Assembly (NCBI RefSeq): GCF_006385785.1
Contig: NZ_VFSH01000004.1
Location: 1-48,723, forward strand
Source of the DNA: Streptococcus shenyangsis
Lineage (GTDB): Bacteria; Bacillota; Bacilli; Lactobacillales; Streptococcaceae
Reading direction: 5' to 3'
DNA: 48,723 bases
Below, piece by piece: positions 1 through 8,981 of the stretch; positions within the stretch are counted from its first letter, which is position 1; every line of letters starts with the position of its first letter. Both the position numbers and the translations under genes were made by a program. The notes under the pieces are model-generated. The model was not told the origin of the DNA. It made no database searches and saw nothing but the letters and a program-made list of their open reading frames with translations.

Positions 1-71
1 AGCTTCTCTAAGCTATATCCTTGTTTTCTAAGTTCATAGATCTGAACTTTATCATCATAAGTTAATTTCAT
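1..71 (-). CDS. IS3-family transposase OrfA, N-terminal part only
   Basis: From the ATG at 71 the minus strand encodes 23 full codons beginning MKLTYDDKVQIYELRKQGYS before the window ends. This is the start of the helix-turn-helix transposase subunit (OrfA) of streptococcal IS3-family elements, which binds the element ends and is normally joined to a DDE catalytic part by frameshifting. The call rests on recognising this short N-terminus; only the DNA-binding start is visible. Confidence 0.65.
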   Translation of the reverse strand, partial: MKLTYDDKVQIYELRKQGYSLEK

Positions 72-79
72 AATAAAAA

Positions 80-120
80 CACCCCAAAAGTTAGATTTTT
101 TCTGTCTAACTTTTGGGGTG
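80..120. repeat. perfect 16-bp inverted repeat at the IS end
   Basis: Bases 80-95 and 105-120 are perfectly complementary around a 9-base T-rich loop. The hairpin lies between the outer IS end and the transposase start. Inference: it may stop transcription entering from the flank or hide the transposase ribosome binding site, a common arrangement in insertion sequences. Confidence 0.75.
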
Positions 121-210
121 CAGTTCACTGAAACTTTGATGATATACGTTTTCTTGTGAGAATATTTACTTCATTTTTTCCTAAAATTCAATGTTTACTC
201 AGTATTAGGA

Positions 211-1014
211 TTATGAAAGATCGATGTCTAAATCTAGATACATTTTTTCTGAAGACAGATCGTTTTGACCACTAAGCAAGAGATTTTCAAAAAAAGCTGT
301 TAAAAACTCAGGACGTCTCTGTAAAATCTTTGCATTATCTAATACCAAGGCATCACGAAAATACTTGGCATGTTGCTGAAACGGTGTATTATCAATATTA
401 AAACCAAACTCACGAAGATACTGAATCAAAAATACCGTTACCGTCCGAGTGTTTCCTTCACGAAATGGATGAATCTGCCAGATTCCTGAAATAAAATGCT
501 GGATTTGTTTAACCACATCCGCCTGAGTTAGTGTCGCATATGCAACTTGTTTTTCCTGATTAAAATCATAATCCAAGGTCATTTGAATCATGGAGTAATC
601 AGAGTAGACAACACTTTCACCATTCAAAACAGGTTCATTCTTTGTGATATTGGTCTGACGAAATTGCCCCACCGGAATAGAGGGTTCAAATATATCTTGA
701 AACAACTCCTTATGAATAGCAAGTAAGGTCGCAGGACTGAAGCTAAAGCCTCTTCGAGACAATAGTTCTACAATACGTAGAGAAACCAAGTCTGCCTCTT
801 CCGTACTTGCATCAATAGTATGGTGATAAGCCGTTGCATCCTCATAAACCTGCTCATAAGTCAGTTCACCCCGAGCCTGTTTCTCAGCCAAAGATTCCAT
901 ATAAGCTGATGGCACTAGATTGTCAACTTTCTGCAGACCAAAACCTATCCGCCATAAATCACGTTTAGCTTCATAAGACAAGTTTGGGTTGTCAATGTTG
1001 TAAGTTGGTTGCAT
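211..1014 (-). CDS. Fic-domain protein (probable AMP transferase) with C-terminal self-inhibitory motif
   Basis: A 267-residue Fic/DOC protein. Fic enzymes usually transfer AMP from ATP to a hydroxyl side chain of a target protein. The catalytic loop is HPFREGNTR at residues 182-190, with the conserved His182 and the Glu/Gly/Asn positions; the usual GNGR is GNTR here. Near the C-terminus TAFFEN (239-244) fits the inhibitory pattern [S/T]xxxE[G/N] whose glutamate blocks ATP binding, so it could be a class III (self-inhibited) Fic protein. The start is preceded by AAAGGAAC at a suitable distance. It lies alone between the IS end and a methyltransferase remnant. The target is unknown. Confidence 0.85.
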   Translation of the reverse strand: MQPTYNIDNPNLSYEAKRDLWRIGFGLQKVDNLVPSAYMESLAEKQARGELTYEQVYEDATAYHHTIDASTEEADLVSLRIVELLSRRGFSFSPATLLAIHKELFQDIFEPSIPVGQFRQTNITKNEPVLNGESVVYSDYSMIQMTLDYDFNQEKQVAYATLTQADVVKQIQHFISGIWQIHPFREGNTRTVTVFLIQYLREFGFNIDNTPFQQHAKYFRDALVLDNAKILQRRPEFLTAFFENLLLSGQNDLSSEKMYLDLDIDLS

Positions 1015-1138
1015 AGAAAGTTCCTTTCAATTGTTTTTCTGTGTCATCGGTAAATGGTGAAATGGGTATGGAATTGGCGTAAATTATAAAAATCCTTCAC
1101 AATAAGTGCTATGAAGAGACATAATGAAAAAGTTGTAT

Positions 1139-1327
1139 TCAAGATTCCATGCACTCATCTGAAATGTCCGTTGGACGAATGGTTTGATTAAACGAATAAA
1201 TCTTGCGCACATACTTATCAAATTCATTGGTATACACCACTCTGAACTCGTTGGTCTGTTCAAATCCAAACTCAATTCCCCCAACACCTGAGGAGAATGC
1301 TGCAATGTTGTACTTATCAGGTCGGTT
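1139..1327 (-). pseudogene. remnant of a cytosine-5 DNA methyltransferase, N-terminus only
   Basis: Read leftwards from about 1315 this encodes a recognisable C5-methyltransferase motif I (AAFSSGVGGIEFGFEQT) followed by the usual RVVYTNEFDKY segment, then stops at 1139-1141 after about 58 residues. There is no start codon upstream: an in-frame stop lies at 1328-1330. Motif IV with its catalytic Pro-Cys and everything after it are missing. It is a different methyltransferase from the intact one at 4520-5683, whose motif I reads DLFSGAGGLTFGF. Nothing recognisable was found in 1015-1138 or 1328-1519. Confidence 0.75.
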
Positions 1328-1519
1328 CTAACGTAGAGGGTTTGTTGTGTAGTAAGCTGCTTTCTAAAATGTTAGTTATATTAGTAGTATTTTGATAATT
1401 GTAAATAATTGTATTTTATCTTTTTATTGGATATTAAAATATCTTTTTGTCCCTATGTTTTTACTTACTCCTGTGGATTTATCAACAATTTCCTCTTATA
1501 CAATTAGGTACTTTCATCA

Positions 1520-2386
1520 TCAATGTTTGTTATTGATTATTCTTTTTGGTTTTGCTCTTATTAATGCTTTCACTTGTTCTGATAGATGTATCAATGATTT
1601 TCTCTCTTCGTTAATTTTCTCTTCTACAATTTGTATACTTTTATCATCGATGTTTGATATTACATAGCCTTTTACATCATTAAATTCTTCTTTAGAATGA
1701 GCTAATGAATTACGTTTATCTATCATTTGCATCCAATCATTTAATAATGATGTGTTGTGGGTTATATCACGTTTACTAAGATGATTATTTTTAAAATCTC
1801 TATAGAGAGATTTATAATTTCTAGAATCTGTTAAGTCAACATTTAATATTTTTTTTAACTCATATTCTATCTCAGCATTTTCACTCATATACTCTCCTCT
1901 AAGAGCATTTAGTTCATCCCACTTTGATAGACTAATTTCAATGGCTTTCTGAAATTCACGTTCAATTACTTCATCGCTGGGAGAGGATAAGTTGATAATC
2001 ATAGTATTATTTAATAATCCTAGATTATCTTCCTCATTAATTTTTGTTATTACTGTCTCCTTTATCTCATCATAATTTTTTGAATAAAGAATAAAAAATT
2101 GCTTATATTTTTCTCGACTTCTTACATCGTTTAAAAATTCAATACCATTATCAATACCATTCTCATATTCTTCTCCTAAATTAAAATCGGATATAAAGAA
2201 ATCGATTCTTTTAGAAGTATCATCCAAAACTTTTCTGGCATCTCCAATACTTTCACATAAATGACAATTATCTCCTAATAATTGATAACCTTTATCTTCT
2301 ATAGCTTTTTTTACTATTTTTAAATAATCGTGAAAAGCATCTTCCATCTCATCTTCTAACCAAATAATACTAATATCTCTACGCAT
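1520..2386 (-). CDS. receiver-like protein with C-terminal HEPN-type motif
   Basis: A 288-residue protein, last in a three-gene operon and 3 bases after the GHKL gene. The first ~140 residues look like a response-regulator receiver: acidic cluster Glu11-Asp12-Glu13, a likely phospho-acceptor Asp67 in FFISDFNLG, and a Ser near 102 after a hydrophobic strand. The conserved lysine expected near residue 133 is not evident (INLSSPSDE), so phosphorylation may be altered. There is no DNA-binding output domain. Residues ~150-275 are predicted helical and contain RNSLAH (225-230), matching the Rx4H motif of HEPN ribonucleases. Inference: an RNase-type effector governed by its receiver half. The receiver call is fairly firm; HEPN rests on one motif and helical character. 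Confidence 0.6.
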   Translation of the reverse strand: MRRDISIIWLEDEMEDAFHDYLKIVKKAIEDKGYQLLGDNCHLCESIGDARKVLDDTSKRIDFFISDFNLGEEYENGIDNGIEFLNDVRSREKYKQFFILYSKNYDEIKETVITKINEEDNLGLLNNTMIINLSSPSDEVIEREFQKAIEISLSKWDELNALRGEYMSENAEIEYELKKILNVDLTDSRNYKSLYRDFKNNHLSKRDITHNTSLLNDWMQMIDKRNSLAHSKEEFNDVKGYVISNIDDKSIQIVEEKINEERKSLIHLSEQVKALIRAKPKRIINNKH

Positions 2387-2389
2387 TTT

Positions 2390-4507
2390 CTAATTATCAC
2401 CTAATTCAATTATAAAGCTTGTTTCTTCCGTATTTGAAACCACATTAATTTCCCATTTAAATTTTTTACAAGTTTGTTTAATTATATACATCCCAACTCC
2501 TGTTCCATTCTCTTTAGTAGTAAATCCTAATCTAAAAATATCGTCCTTATTGACTATTTCAGAAGATAATGGCTTATTAGAAGATATAACTAATTTATTT
2601 TCTTCATCGATGAATTTAAATATAATTTTATCTGCTAGTTGATCCATAGCATTTATAATAAAATTATCTAGTATCATACCTAAATCAAAAATATGTACTC
2701 TGGAAGTATGAGGATTATTTGAAAAATCAATTATAATCTCTAAATTTTTATAAGAAAGACTGTTTAAGTAACTCTTTATATAACTTTTGACATTAATGTA
2801 TTTCCTTCCTTTTACTTCAGAAGTATTTAATTTGAGTACTTGATTTTTTATTGTAAATAATTTTCCAGAAGATTTTTTTAGACTAACAACATACTCGCTC
2901 ACTCGTTCAAAATCATCTGTCGATTTAAAATCTGCAACAATTTTTTTATTTACTGAATCTATGTTTTTATACACTCCAGTTAATTCATGAGCCAACAAAT
3001 TTTGTTGCGCAGAATTATTGCTTCCAATTAAAACATCCTTTCTTTTACTTTCCTCCTCTGCTACGTCTCTAGCTATTTCTGCTTCCTTTTGTTTTATCTC
3101 TGCTAATTTTTGGGCTAACTCAGCCTCCTTACGTTGCTGTTCTGCAATTTTTTTATTTTCTTCTGCTTGCTTTCTTTTTTCCTCTGCAAGTTGTTCTTTT
3201 CTTTCTAATTTCTTCTTTTCTTCTTGTCGAATTTTTTCCACTTCTTTGCGAACTACACCACCAATACTAACACGTTCACTTATCAACTTATTAACAATTG
3301 GTTTTAACAGTTCAATCAATAAAGTTATCCTCTCATCATTTCCTGATAATCCTTCACGATTTGAAGTTGAAATATCCTCCAAGTAATCATTGTCTAAAAT
3401 ATCAAATGAGATTTCCCCTTCTATATAATTACTAAATGCTTGAGTATTATTTAATTGTGGCATAAAATCTGACACTGCTAATTTATCTCTAACATACAGT
3501 CTTAGCTGATTAGCCTTATAAACAGTATTTCTTATAAATCTATTATTGGGATCGTTTTTTGTATTTTCAGACGCTTCCACCATATTAATTGTACTGTGAA
3601 TCCCTATCCAACCAGTCAATTCATAATTAAATTCCTTTGCATCTCCTTGTAAAGTTAAAAACTTCCTTTTCCCTTTCAAATTTATTTTAGTAATGTCTGA
3701 TGGATTTAATTTTTTTACCTTACGTAATTTGTTGGATACTTGCTCTAAATCTGCATTTATTTTCACTGAGTCATTTAGCAATTTATTTTCAACGATACCT
3801 TCAGAAGTTTGAAAAAAAGCATACAAATTTTTAAATCCAATTACTTTAGAAACTTTTGAAAATTCTATCTTCTGTTTTACTCTAGTCTTGTACGCCACTT
3901 CGATAACTGCACCAATATTGTTTAACAAATAATAATTAGCCAAAGTCATCTTCAAAGAATCTAACTTTCCCTCTGCAAATCCAGATAAATTAACTCCTAC
4001 TGATTTTATCAAAGTTCCTGACTCAAACGAATCCCAAACACTTTTATTTTCAATAGATACATCATTAATATCAACACGAATTAATTCAGGAATATCACTA
4101 TCAGATGCATTTGTGGAGTCTAACATCCAAGCTGTTTCATCTCCTCCCTTCTTAGAAACTATATAATATTTTTTTGACAAAAATAATGTTGCTAATTTTC
4201 CTATACCTTTTCTTCCCTTTGTCTTCTCGGAGAATTCTTCGTTTGATATACGTCTATTTCTACCAATCAAGGCGTATTTAGTGGATAAATCTTCATAGCT
4301 CATTCCACTACCATTATCTAAAATTTCTAATATCGAATTCTCTTTATCGATAGATTCTATATAGAGCTTAACATTTGTTGCACCAGCATCTAAACCATTA
4401 GCTATTAATTCAGATATTGCACTCCAATTATTAGTATACATTTGCTTTCCTAACAAGTTTAAAGCAAAATAAGAGAAGTTGAATGGGATACTATTAGTTT
4501 CTATCAT
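2390..4507 (-). CDS. two-module GHKL ATPase: Hsp90/MutL-like N-terminus, coiled coil, histidine-kinase-like C-terminus
   Basis: A 705-residue protein, second in the operon, 12 bases after the methyltransferase. The N-terminal ATPase has Glu33-Asn37-Asp40 in ELIANGLDAGA, DNGSG at 64-68 and GRKGIGK at 98-104, the pattern of Hsp90, MutL and MORC-type ATPases. Residues ~420-492 form a highly charged coiled coil rich in Lys, Glu and Gln. After it come an H-box-like LLAHEL (His507), an N-box (ILDNFIINA, Asn615 and Asn619) and a glycine loop NGTGVGM (667-673), as in histidine kinases. No membrane segment is seen, so it is probably cytoplasmic. Inference: the N-module senses or clamps DNA or another ligand, and the C-module phosphorylates the receiver protein encoded next. 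MutL/MORC-like ATPases linked to restriction-modification genes are known. Confidence 0.7.
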   Translation of the reverse strand: MIETNSIPFNFSYFALNLLGKQMYTNNWSAISELIANGLDAGATNVKLYIESIDKENSILEILDNGSGMSYEDLSTKYALIGRNRRISNEEFSEKTKGRKGIGKLATLFLSKKYYIVSKKGGDETAWMLDSTNASDSDIPELIRVDINDVSIENKSVWDSFESGTLIKSVGVNLSGFAEGKLDSLKMTLANYYLLNNIGAVIEVAYKTRVKQKIEFSKVSKVIGFKNLYAFFQTSEGIVENKLLNDSVKINADLEQVSNKLRKVKKLNPSDITKINLKGKRKFLTLQGDAKEFNYELTGWIGIHSTINMVEASENTKNDPNNRFIRNTVYKANQLRLYVRDKLAVSDFMPQLNNTQAFSNYIEGEISFDILDNDYLEDISTSNREGLSGNDERITLLIELLKPIVNKLISERVSIGGVVRKEVEKIRQEEKKKLERKEQLAEEKRKQAEENKKIAEQQRKEAELAQKLAEIKQKEAEIARDVAEEESKRKDVLIGSNNSAQQNLLAHELTGVYKNIDSVNKKIVADFKSTDDFERVSEYVVSLKKSSGKLFTIKNQVLKLNTSEVKGRKYINVKSYIKSYLNSLSYKNLEIIIDFSNNPHTSRVHIFDLGMILDNFIINAMDQLADKIIFKFIDEENKLVISSNKPLSSEIVNKDDIFRLGFTTKENGTGVGMYIIKQTCKKFKWEINVVSNTEETSFIIELGDN

Positions 4508-4519
4508 AATTAAACGCCT

Positions 4520-5683
4520 TTATAATTTATTTTCCTTGAAAAAATTTTTTATTCTATTAGCCAGATGAATACTCAAAATAGGAGGCACAGCATTTCCAAT
4601 TTGAGTATTGATAGCTTGCAATCCACCTACAAATTTATAATTATCTGGAAAAGATTGAATTCTTGCCCCTTCTCTAGCCGTCAAGGCTCTGTTTTGTTCA
4701 GGATGAATGCAACGAAGAGAAGATGGTGTTGATAAATTATTTGTAATGGTAGTAGAAGGTCTATCCCACCACAATCTACCGTAAGTATTGTTATAGCCAG
4801 AAGTCAGGTATAAATCTTTATCTAAAATACCATCTTCTACCATTCTATTTATATCATTCTTACCTTGTCCTTCCTTAAGTGCAGCTATAATTTTCTGCAA
4901 TCTTTGTCCATGATTACGACTTACATGATTAAATAATTGATCTTGATTACCTCTCATTAAAATTTGATAATCTGTTTGCGGATCTTCCACATATTGGTCC
5001 GCTCTGTCATTATTTCCTAAACTAGGTAAATCTCCAATAGCATCTCTTAAATTGAAGGGATTTTCAGAAGTACACTTTTCTGGAAAACTCCATTCAAACT
5101 CAATATTTAAATCATTTCTTACACCAATCAAAAAGACGCGTTCTCTATTTTGTGGAACACCGTAATCCTTAGCATTAAGTAATTCTGTATAAACGCTATA
5201 TCCATGAACATCTCCAAAGCTAGATAAATCTTTAAAACTTTCTTTTACATTTCGAATAATTGGGCCATTTTGCTCGTTTTTCATGGTTAGCAAACCATAA
5301 ACATTTTCAAAAACAAACATTTTAGGTTGGATAAATGAAAGTATCCTTCTATATTCACGATACATTTTTGCTCTCTTATCATACTGTCTCTTGCCAACCG
5401 TACTAAAGGACTGACAAGGTGGGCCACCAATAACTATATCAACTCTTTTTGAACTGATTCCTTTGGATTTTAAAAATTGTTCATCTATATTAGCAATGTC
5501 TTCCTCAATCATAGTAACTCTAGGATAATTTTGTCTGAAAGCTTCTGCTGCATCATGATTGAATTCATTTGCAAATCTAATGTTAAAGTCATTTCGGGAA
5601 ACAAATTTATTATTTTTAATTGTATTCTGAAAGCCAAAAGTCAATCCTCCAGCACCAGAAAATAAATCTACAACTTCTATCAT
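4520..5683 (-). CDS. DNA (cytosine-5) methyltransferase
   Basis: A 387-residue C5 methyltransferase with the motifs in order: motif I DLFSGAGGLTFGF (SAM binding, near the N-terminus), motif IV GGPPCQSFSTVG with the catalytic Cys, motif VI ENVYG, motif VIII QNRERVFLIG, and motifs IX-X ending IGNAVPP. It methylates cytosine in double-stranded DNA at a sequence that cannot be read from the protein. It is the first gene of a three-gene operon driven by an extended -10 promoter just upstream; the ATG follows AAAGGGTAAGA. No recognisable restriction endonuclease gene is nearby. Inference: it marks self DNA for the two downstream proteins. Confidence 0.93.
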   Translation of the reverse strand: MIEVVDLFSGAGGLTFGFQNTIKNNKFVSRNDFNIRFANEFNHDAAEAFRQNYPRVTMIEEDIANIDEQFLKSKGISSKRVDIVIGGPPCQSFSTVGKRQYDKRAKMYREYRRILSFIQPKMFVFENVYGLLTMKNEQNGPIIRNVKESFKDLSSFGDVHGYSVYTELLNAKDYGVPQNRERVFLIGVRNDLNIEFEWSFPEKCTSENPFNLRDAIGDLPSLGNNDRADQYVEDPQTDYQILMRGNQDQLFNHVSRNHGQRLQKIIAALKEGQGKNDINRMVEDGILDKDLYLTSGYNNTYGRLWWDRPSTTITNNLSTPSSLRCIHPEQNRALTAREGARIQSFPDNYKFVGGLQAINTQIGNAVPPILSIHLANRIKNFFKENKL

Positions 5684-5717
5684 TTCTTACCCTTTTCAAA
5701 AAATATTCTCAGTTTCC

Positions 5718-5726
5718 ATTATACCA
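5718..5726 (-). promoter_or_regulatory. extended -10 promoter for the methyltransferase operon
   Basis: The minus strand reads TGGTATAAT, a perfect TATAAT preceded by TGn, about 35 bases before the methyltransferase ATG. No good -35 is visible at the usual distance. Extended -10 promoters are common in pneumococci. It overlaps the T-run of the valS terminator. Confidence 0.65.
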
Positions 5727-5752
5727 AAAAAACACGGCTCATCACCGTGTTT
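5722..5752 (-). terminator. valS terminator
   Basis: AAACACGG and CCGTGTTT (5745-5752 and 5730-5737) form an 8-bp stem with a 7-base loop, followed on the minus strand by a run of T. It lies directly after the valS stop codon and separates valS from the accessory operon. Confidence 0.8.
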
Positions 5753-5758
5753 CTGTGT

Positions 5759-8410
5759 TTATTTAACGAGTTTCTTCATCTCATCGATACGTGCTACGGT
5801 CGCATCGTATTTAGCTTGGTAGTCGGCTTGTTTGTCGCGTTCTTTTTGGACGACTTCTGGTTTGGCATTGGCTACGAAGCGTTCGTTAGAGAGCTTCTTG
5901 CCGACCATATCCAATTCTTTTTGCCATTTAGCGAGTTCCTTGTCGAGACGAGCCAGTTCTTCTTCGACATTGAGGAGGTCTGCCAGTGGCAAGTAGATTT
6001 CTGCTCCTGTGATGACGCTTGACATAGCAAGTTCAGGTGCAGGAATAGTTGATGCGATTTCCAAGTGTTCTGGATTTGTGAAGCGTTTGATATAGTTGAC
6101 ATTGCTGTTAAAGAAGGCTTCCAAGTCGCTATCGCTTGTCTTAACAAGGATGGTAATTGGCTTGCTTGGTGCTACATTTACTTCTGCACGCGCATTACGA
6201 ACAGCACGAATCAAGTCTTTGAGGCTTTCCACACCTGTGTGAGCAGCCAAGTCTTCAAAGGCTGGGTTAACAGTTGGGTATTCTGCTGTCACGATAGAGC
6301 CTTCTGAGATTTGTCCAAAGATTTCCTCTGTCACAAATGGCATGATTGGGTGAAGGAGACGAAGGATCTTGTCCAGAGTGTAAAGGAGAACAGAACGTGT
6401 GATGACTTTCTCTTCTTCGTTATCGCTATAAAGGACTTCCTTGGTCAATTCAACGTACCAGTCCGCAAACTCATCCCAGATGAAGTTGTAGAGGATGTGG
6501 CCAGCCACACCAAACTCAAACTTATCAAAGTTAGCAGTAGCTTTTCCGATGGTTTCATTGAGGTTGTGGAGAATCCAGCGGTCTGTAACGTTTCCAGCTT
6601 CCTTGTTAACAACTTTTTCCACATTGGCAGTTGCTTGCTCAAGAGTCAAGCCTTCATTGTTCATGAGGATGTAGCGAGAGATGTTCCAGATCTTGTTAAT
6701 GAAGTTCCATGAAGCATCCATTTTCTCGTAAGAGAAGCGGACGTCTTGCCCTGGTGCAGAACCGTTTGAAAGGAACCAACGAAGGCTATCTGTTCCGTAC
6801 TTATCAATAACATCCATTGGATCAATCCCGTTACCGAGAGATTTCGACATCTTACGGCCTTCCTCATCACGAATGAGACCATGAATCAAGGCATTTTTGA
6901 ATGGCGACTTGCCAGTAAATTCCAAACCTTGGAAAATCATTCGAGATACCCAGAACGGGATAATATCATAACCAGTCACCAAAGTTGATGTTGGATAATA
7001 ACGTTTGAAGTCTGCTGAGTCGACATCAGGCCAGCCCATGGTTGAGAATGGCCAAAGGGCAGAACTAAACCAAGTATCCAATACATCTTCGTCCTGAGTC
7101 CATCCGTCACCTTCTGGCGCTTCTTCACCGACATACATTTCACCCTCAGCATTGTACCAAGCAGGGATTTGGTGACCCCACCAGAGCTGACGAGAGATTA
7201 CCCAGTCGTGGACATTTTCCATCCATTGAAGGAAAGTATCGTTGAAACGAGGTGGGTAGAATTCGACCTTGTCCTCTGTGTCTTGGTTGGCAATAGCATT
7301 CTTGGCCAATTGGTCCATCTTGACGAACCATTGCGTTGACAAGCGTGGTTCGACCACAACACCTGTACGTTCTGAGTGACCAACACTGTGGACACGTTTT
7401 TCGATTTTAACGAGGGCACCGATTTCTTCCAGCTTAGCAACGACCGCCTTACGAGCTTCAAAACGGTCCATGCCTGCAAATTCAAAGGCCAAGTCATTCA
7501 TAGTTCCGTCATCGTTCATGACGTTGACTTGTGGCAAGTTATGGCGTTGACCAACCAAGAAGTCGTTTGGATCATGGGCAGGTGTGATTTTCACGACACC
7601 TGTACCAAACTCAGGATCAGCATGCTCATCTCCAACGATTGGGATGAGTTTATTAGCAATTGGAAGGATGACGTTTTTATCGATCAAGTCCTTGTAGCGT
7701 GGGTCTTCTGGATTGACCGCAACGGCAACGTCCCCAAACATAGTCTCAGGACGAGTTGTCGCCACTTCAAGAGCGCGTGAGCCATCTTCCAGCATGTAGT
7801 TCATGTGGTAGAAGGCACCTTCCACATCCTTATGGATAACTTCGATATCAGAAAGGGCAGTGCGAGCTGCTGGGTCCCAGTTGATGATGAATTCACCACG
7901 ATAGATCCAACCTTTCTTGTAAAGGTCCACAAAGACCTTACGAACAGCTTTTGACAAACCTTCGTCAAGAGTGAAACGCTCACGAGAGTAGTCTACAGAG
8001 AGCCCCATCTTGCCCCATTGTTCCTTGATAGTAGTGGCATATTCGTCTTTCCATTCCCAGACCTTGTCGAGGAATTTTTCACGACCTAGGTCATAACGCG
8101 TAATACCCTCACCACGTAAGCGCTCCTCAACCTTAGCCTGAGTCGCAATCCCAGCGTGGTCCATACCAGGAAGCCAAAGCGTATCAAAACCTTGCATGCG
8201 TTTTTGACGGATAATGATATCTTGCAACGTTGTATCCCAAGCGTGACCAAGGTGGAGTTTCCCAGTTACGTTTGGTGGTGGAATCACGATTGAATAAGGC
8301 TTAGCCTTTTGATCTCCTGAAGGCTTGAAAACATCTTCGTCAAGCCATTTTTGGTAACGACCAGCCTCAACCTCGGCTGGATTGTATTTAGGTGAAAGTT
8401 CTTTAGACAT
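5759..8410 (-). CDS. valS: valyl-tRNA synthetase
   Basis: An 883-residue class I aminoacyl-tRNA synthetase that charges tRNA-Val with valine. The HIGH motif appears as HLGH at 53-56 in [14 protein letters not shown], and the KMSKS motif is complete near residue 522 ([11 protein letters not shown]). The long insert between them is the editing domain that clears Thr-tRNA-Val, and the C-terminal ~75 residues form the coiled-coil tRNA-binding arm typical of ValRS. Its start overlaps the end of the P-loop gene. A T-box leader with a valine specifier sits 1.2 kb upstream at the head of this operon, so expression should rise when tRNA-Val is uncharged. Confidence 0.98.
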   Translation of the reverse strand: MSKELSPKYNPAEVEAGRYQKWLDEDVFKPSGDQKAKPYSIVIPPPNVTGKLHLGHAWDTTLQDIIIRQKRMQGFDTLWLPGMDHAGIATQAKVEERLRGEGITRYDLGREKFLDKVWEWKDEYATTIKEQWGKMGLSVDYSRERFTLDEGLSKAVRKVFVDLYKKGWIYRGEFIINWDPAARTALSDIEVIHKDVEGAFYHMNYMLEDGSRALEVATTRPETMFGDVAVAVNPEDPRYKDLIDKNVILPIANKLIPIVGDEHADPEFGTGVVKITPAHDPNDFLVGQRHNLPQVNVMNDDGTMNDLAFEFAGMDRFEARKAVVAKLEEIGALVKIEKRVHSVGHSERTGVVVEPRLSTQWFVKMDQLAKNAIANQDTEDKVEFYPPRFNDTFLQWMENVHDWVISRQLWWGHQIPAWYNAEGEMYVGEEAPEGDGWTQDEDVLDTWFSSALWPFSTMGWPDVDSADFKRYYPTSTLVTGYDIIPFWVSRMIFQGLEFTGKSPFKNALIHGLIRDEEGRKMSKSLGNGIDPMDVIDKYGTDSLRWFLSNGSAPGQDVRFSYEKMDASWNFINKIWNISRYILMNNEGLTLEQATANVEKVVNKEAGNVTDRWILHNLNETIGKATANFDKFEFGVAGHILYNFIWDEFADWYVELTKEVLYSDNEEEKVITRSVLLYTLDKILRLLHPIMPFVTEEIFGQISEGSIVTAEYPTVNPAFEDLAAHTGVESLKDLIRAVRNARAEVNVAPSKPITILVKTSDSDLEAFFNSNVNYIKRFTNPEHLEIASTIPAPELAMSSVITGAEIYLPLADLLNVEEELARLDKELAKWQKELDMVGKKLSNERFVANAKPEVVQKERDKQADYQAKYDATVARIDEMKKLVK

Positions 8411-8981
8411 GTGTTTGTCCTTTCTCTATTTTGTTCATTTTATTTTGAATTTGCTTAGCAGCTTCTTCTGCAGACAAATTCGTATTATTTATTTTAAGGT
8501 AGTGGTACAACTCATTCGGTTGATGTTGGGAATTTAATTGAAGTGTTTCAGCGGTCTCTAAAATTTCTCTTTCAGATACCTCAATATGTCGTTTTAAGGG
8601 TTTGTGCTTTAATCGATTCTCCGTTCGATTTCGATGTAAGCGCTCCTCAAGACTTGTTTCCAACTCCACAAAAAGAATCTCTTGATGATAGTCATCCAAC
8701 AAATCCTGAATTTGCTTCAAATACAGCAGCTGGTACTGATTTGAAAAATCAATTACGTCTGTTAAAATTACTGATCGCTGATTTCTTGCACTTGTTCCAA
8801 GAAAAGAAAAGGTGATCCCACGAACAAATTCCCACATTTCCTCTGTAAAGTCCTGATAGATTTCTAGTGCAAAATCGATGGCTTGATGGTTATAAAAGAG
8901 GGTAGAATCCGTCAGTCGAGATAGTTCTTGACCAATGGTCATTTTCCCAGAAGCCGGAGCCCCAATGATGAAAAGATGCAT
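8403..8981 (-). CDS. small P-loop nucleotide-binding protein, possible kinase
   Basis: A 192-residue protein beginning [13 protein letters not shown], a Walker A loop close to the N-terminus as in small-molecule and nucleoside kinases. The substrate cannot be told. The ATG at 8981 was chosen because GGGAGGTGAT lies just before it; a GTG 15 bases upstream lies inside that ribosome binding site. The start overlaps the stop of the GNAT gene (TGATG), and the end overlaps the valS start by 8 bases, so all three are probably translated in a coupled way within the T-box operon. Confidence 0.75.
   Translation of the reverse strand: MHLFIIGAPASGKMTIGQELSRLTDSTLFYNHQAIDFALEIYQDFTEEMWEFVRGITFSFLGTSARNQRSVILTDVIDFSNQYQLLYLKQIQDLLDDYHQEILFVELETSLEERLHRNRTENRLKHKPLKRHIEVSEREILETAETLQLNSQHQPNELYHYLKINNTNLSAEEAAKQIQNKMNKIEKGQTHV

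Larger units (their letters stand above)
1..127 (-). mobile_element. end of an IS3-family insertion sequence
   Basis: The left edge of the window holds the 5' end of an insertion sequence read leftwards: the start of a transposase gene, a short leader with a strong inverted repeat, and an outer end near base 127 that reads TGAACTGCACCCC on the minus strand. The family is assigned from the transposase start, which resembles OrfA of streptococcal IS3-family elements. The rest of the element and any target duplication lie outside the window, so it cannot be said whether the copy is intact. It borders the accessory block that follows. Confidence 0.7.

Noticed and set aside
1084..1305. Minus-strand 73-codon frame over the methyltransferase remnant
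   Set aside because: The conserved methyltransferase residues are in another frame; this frame has no recognisable sequence.
1392..1667. Plus-strand hydrophobic frame of 91 codons
   Set aside because: It overlaps the 3' end of the receiver-HEPN gene on the other strand, has no ribosome binding site, and its composition is that of the antisense of AT-rich coding DNA.
2390..4507. Possible Hsp90 (htpG) identity for the 705-residue ATPase
   Set aside because: Only the N-terminal ATP-binding motifs are Hsp90-like. The coiled coil and C-terminal kinase-like ATPase are not found in HtpG, and the gene is in a methyltransferase operon.
5747..7780. Several open frames antisense or out of frame within valS
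   Set aside because: The valS frame is continuous with all motifs; the other frames lack ribosome binding sites and homology.
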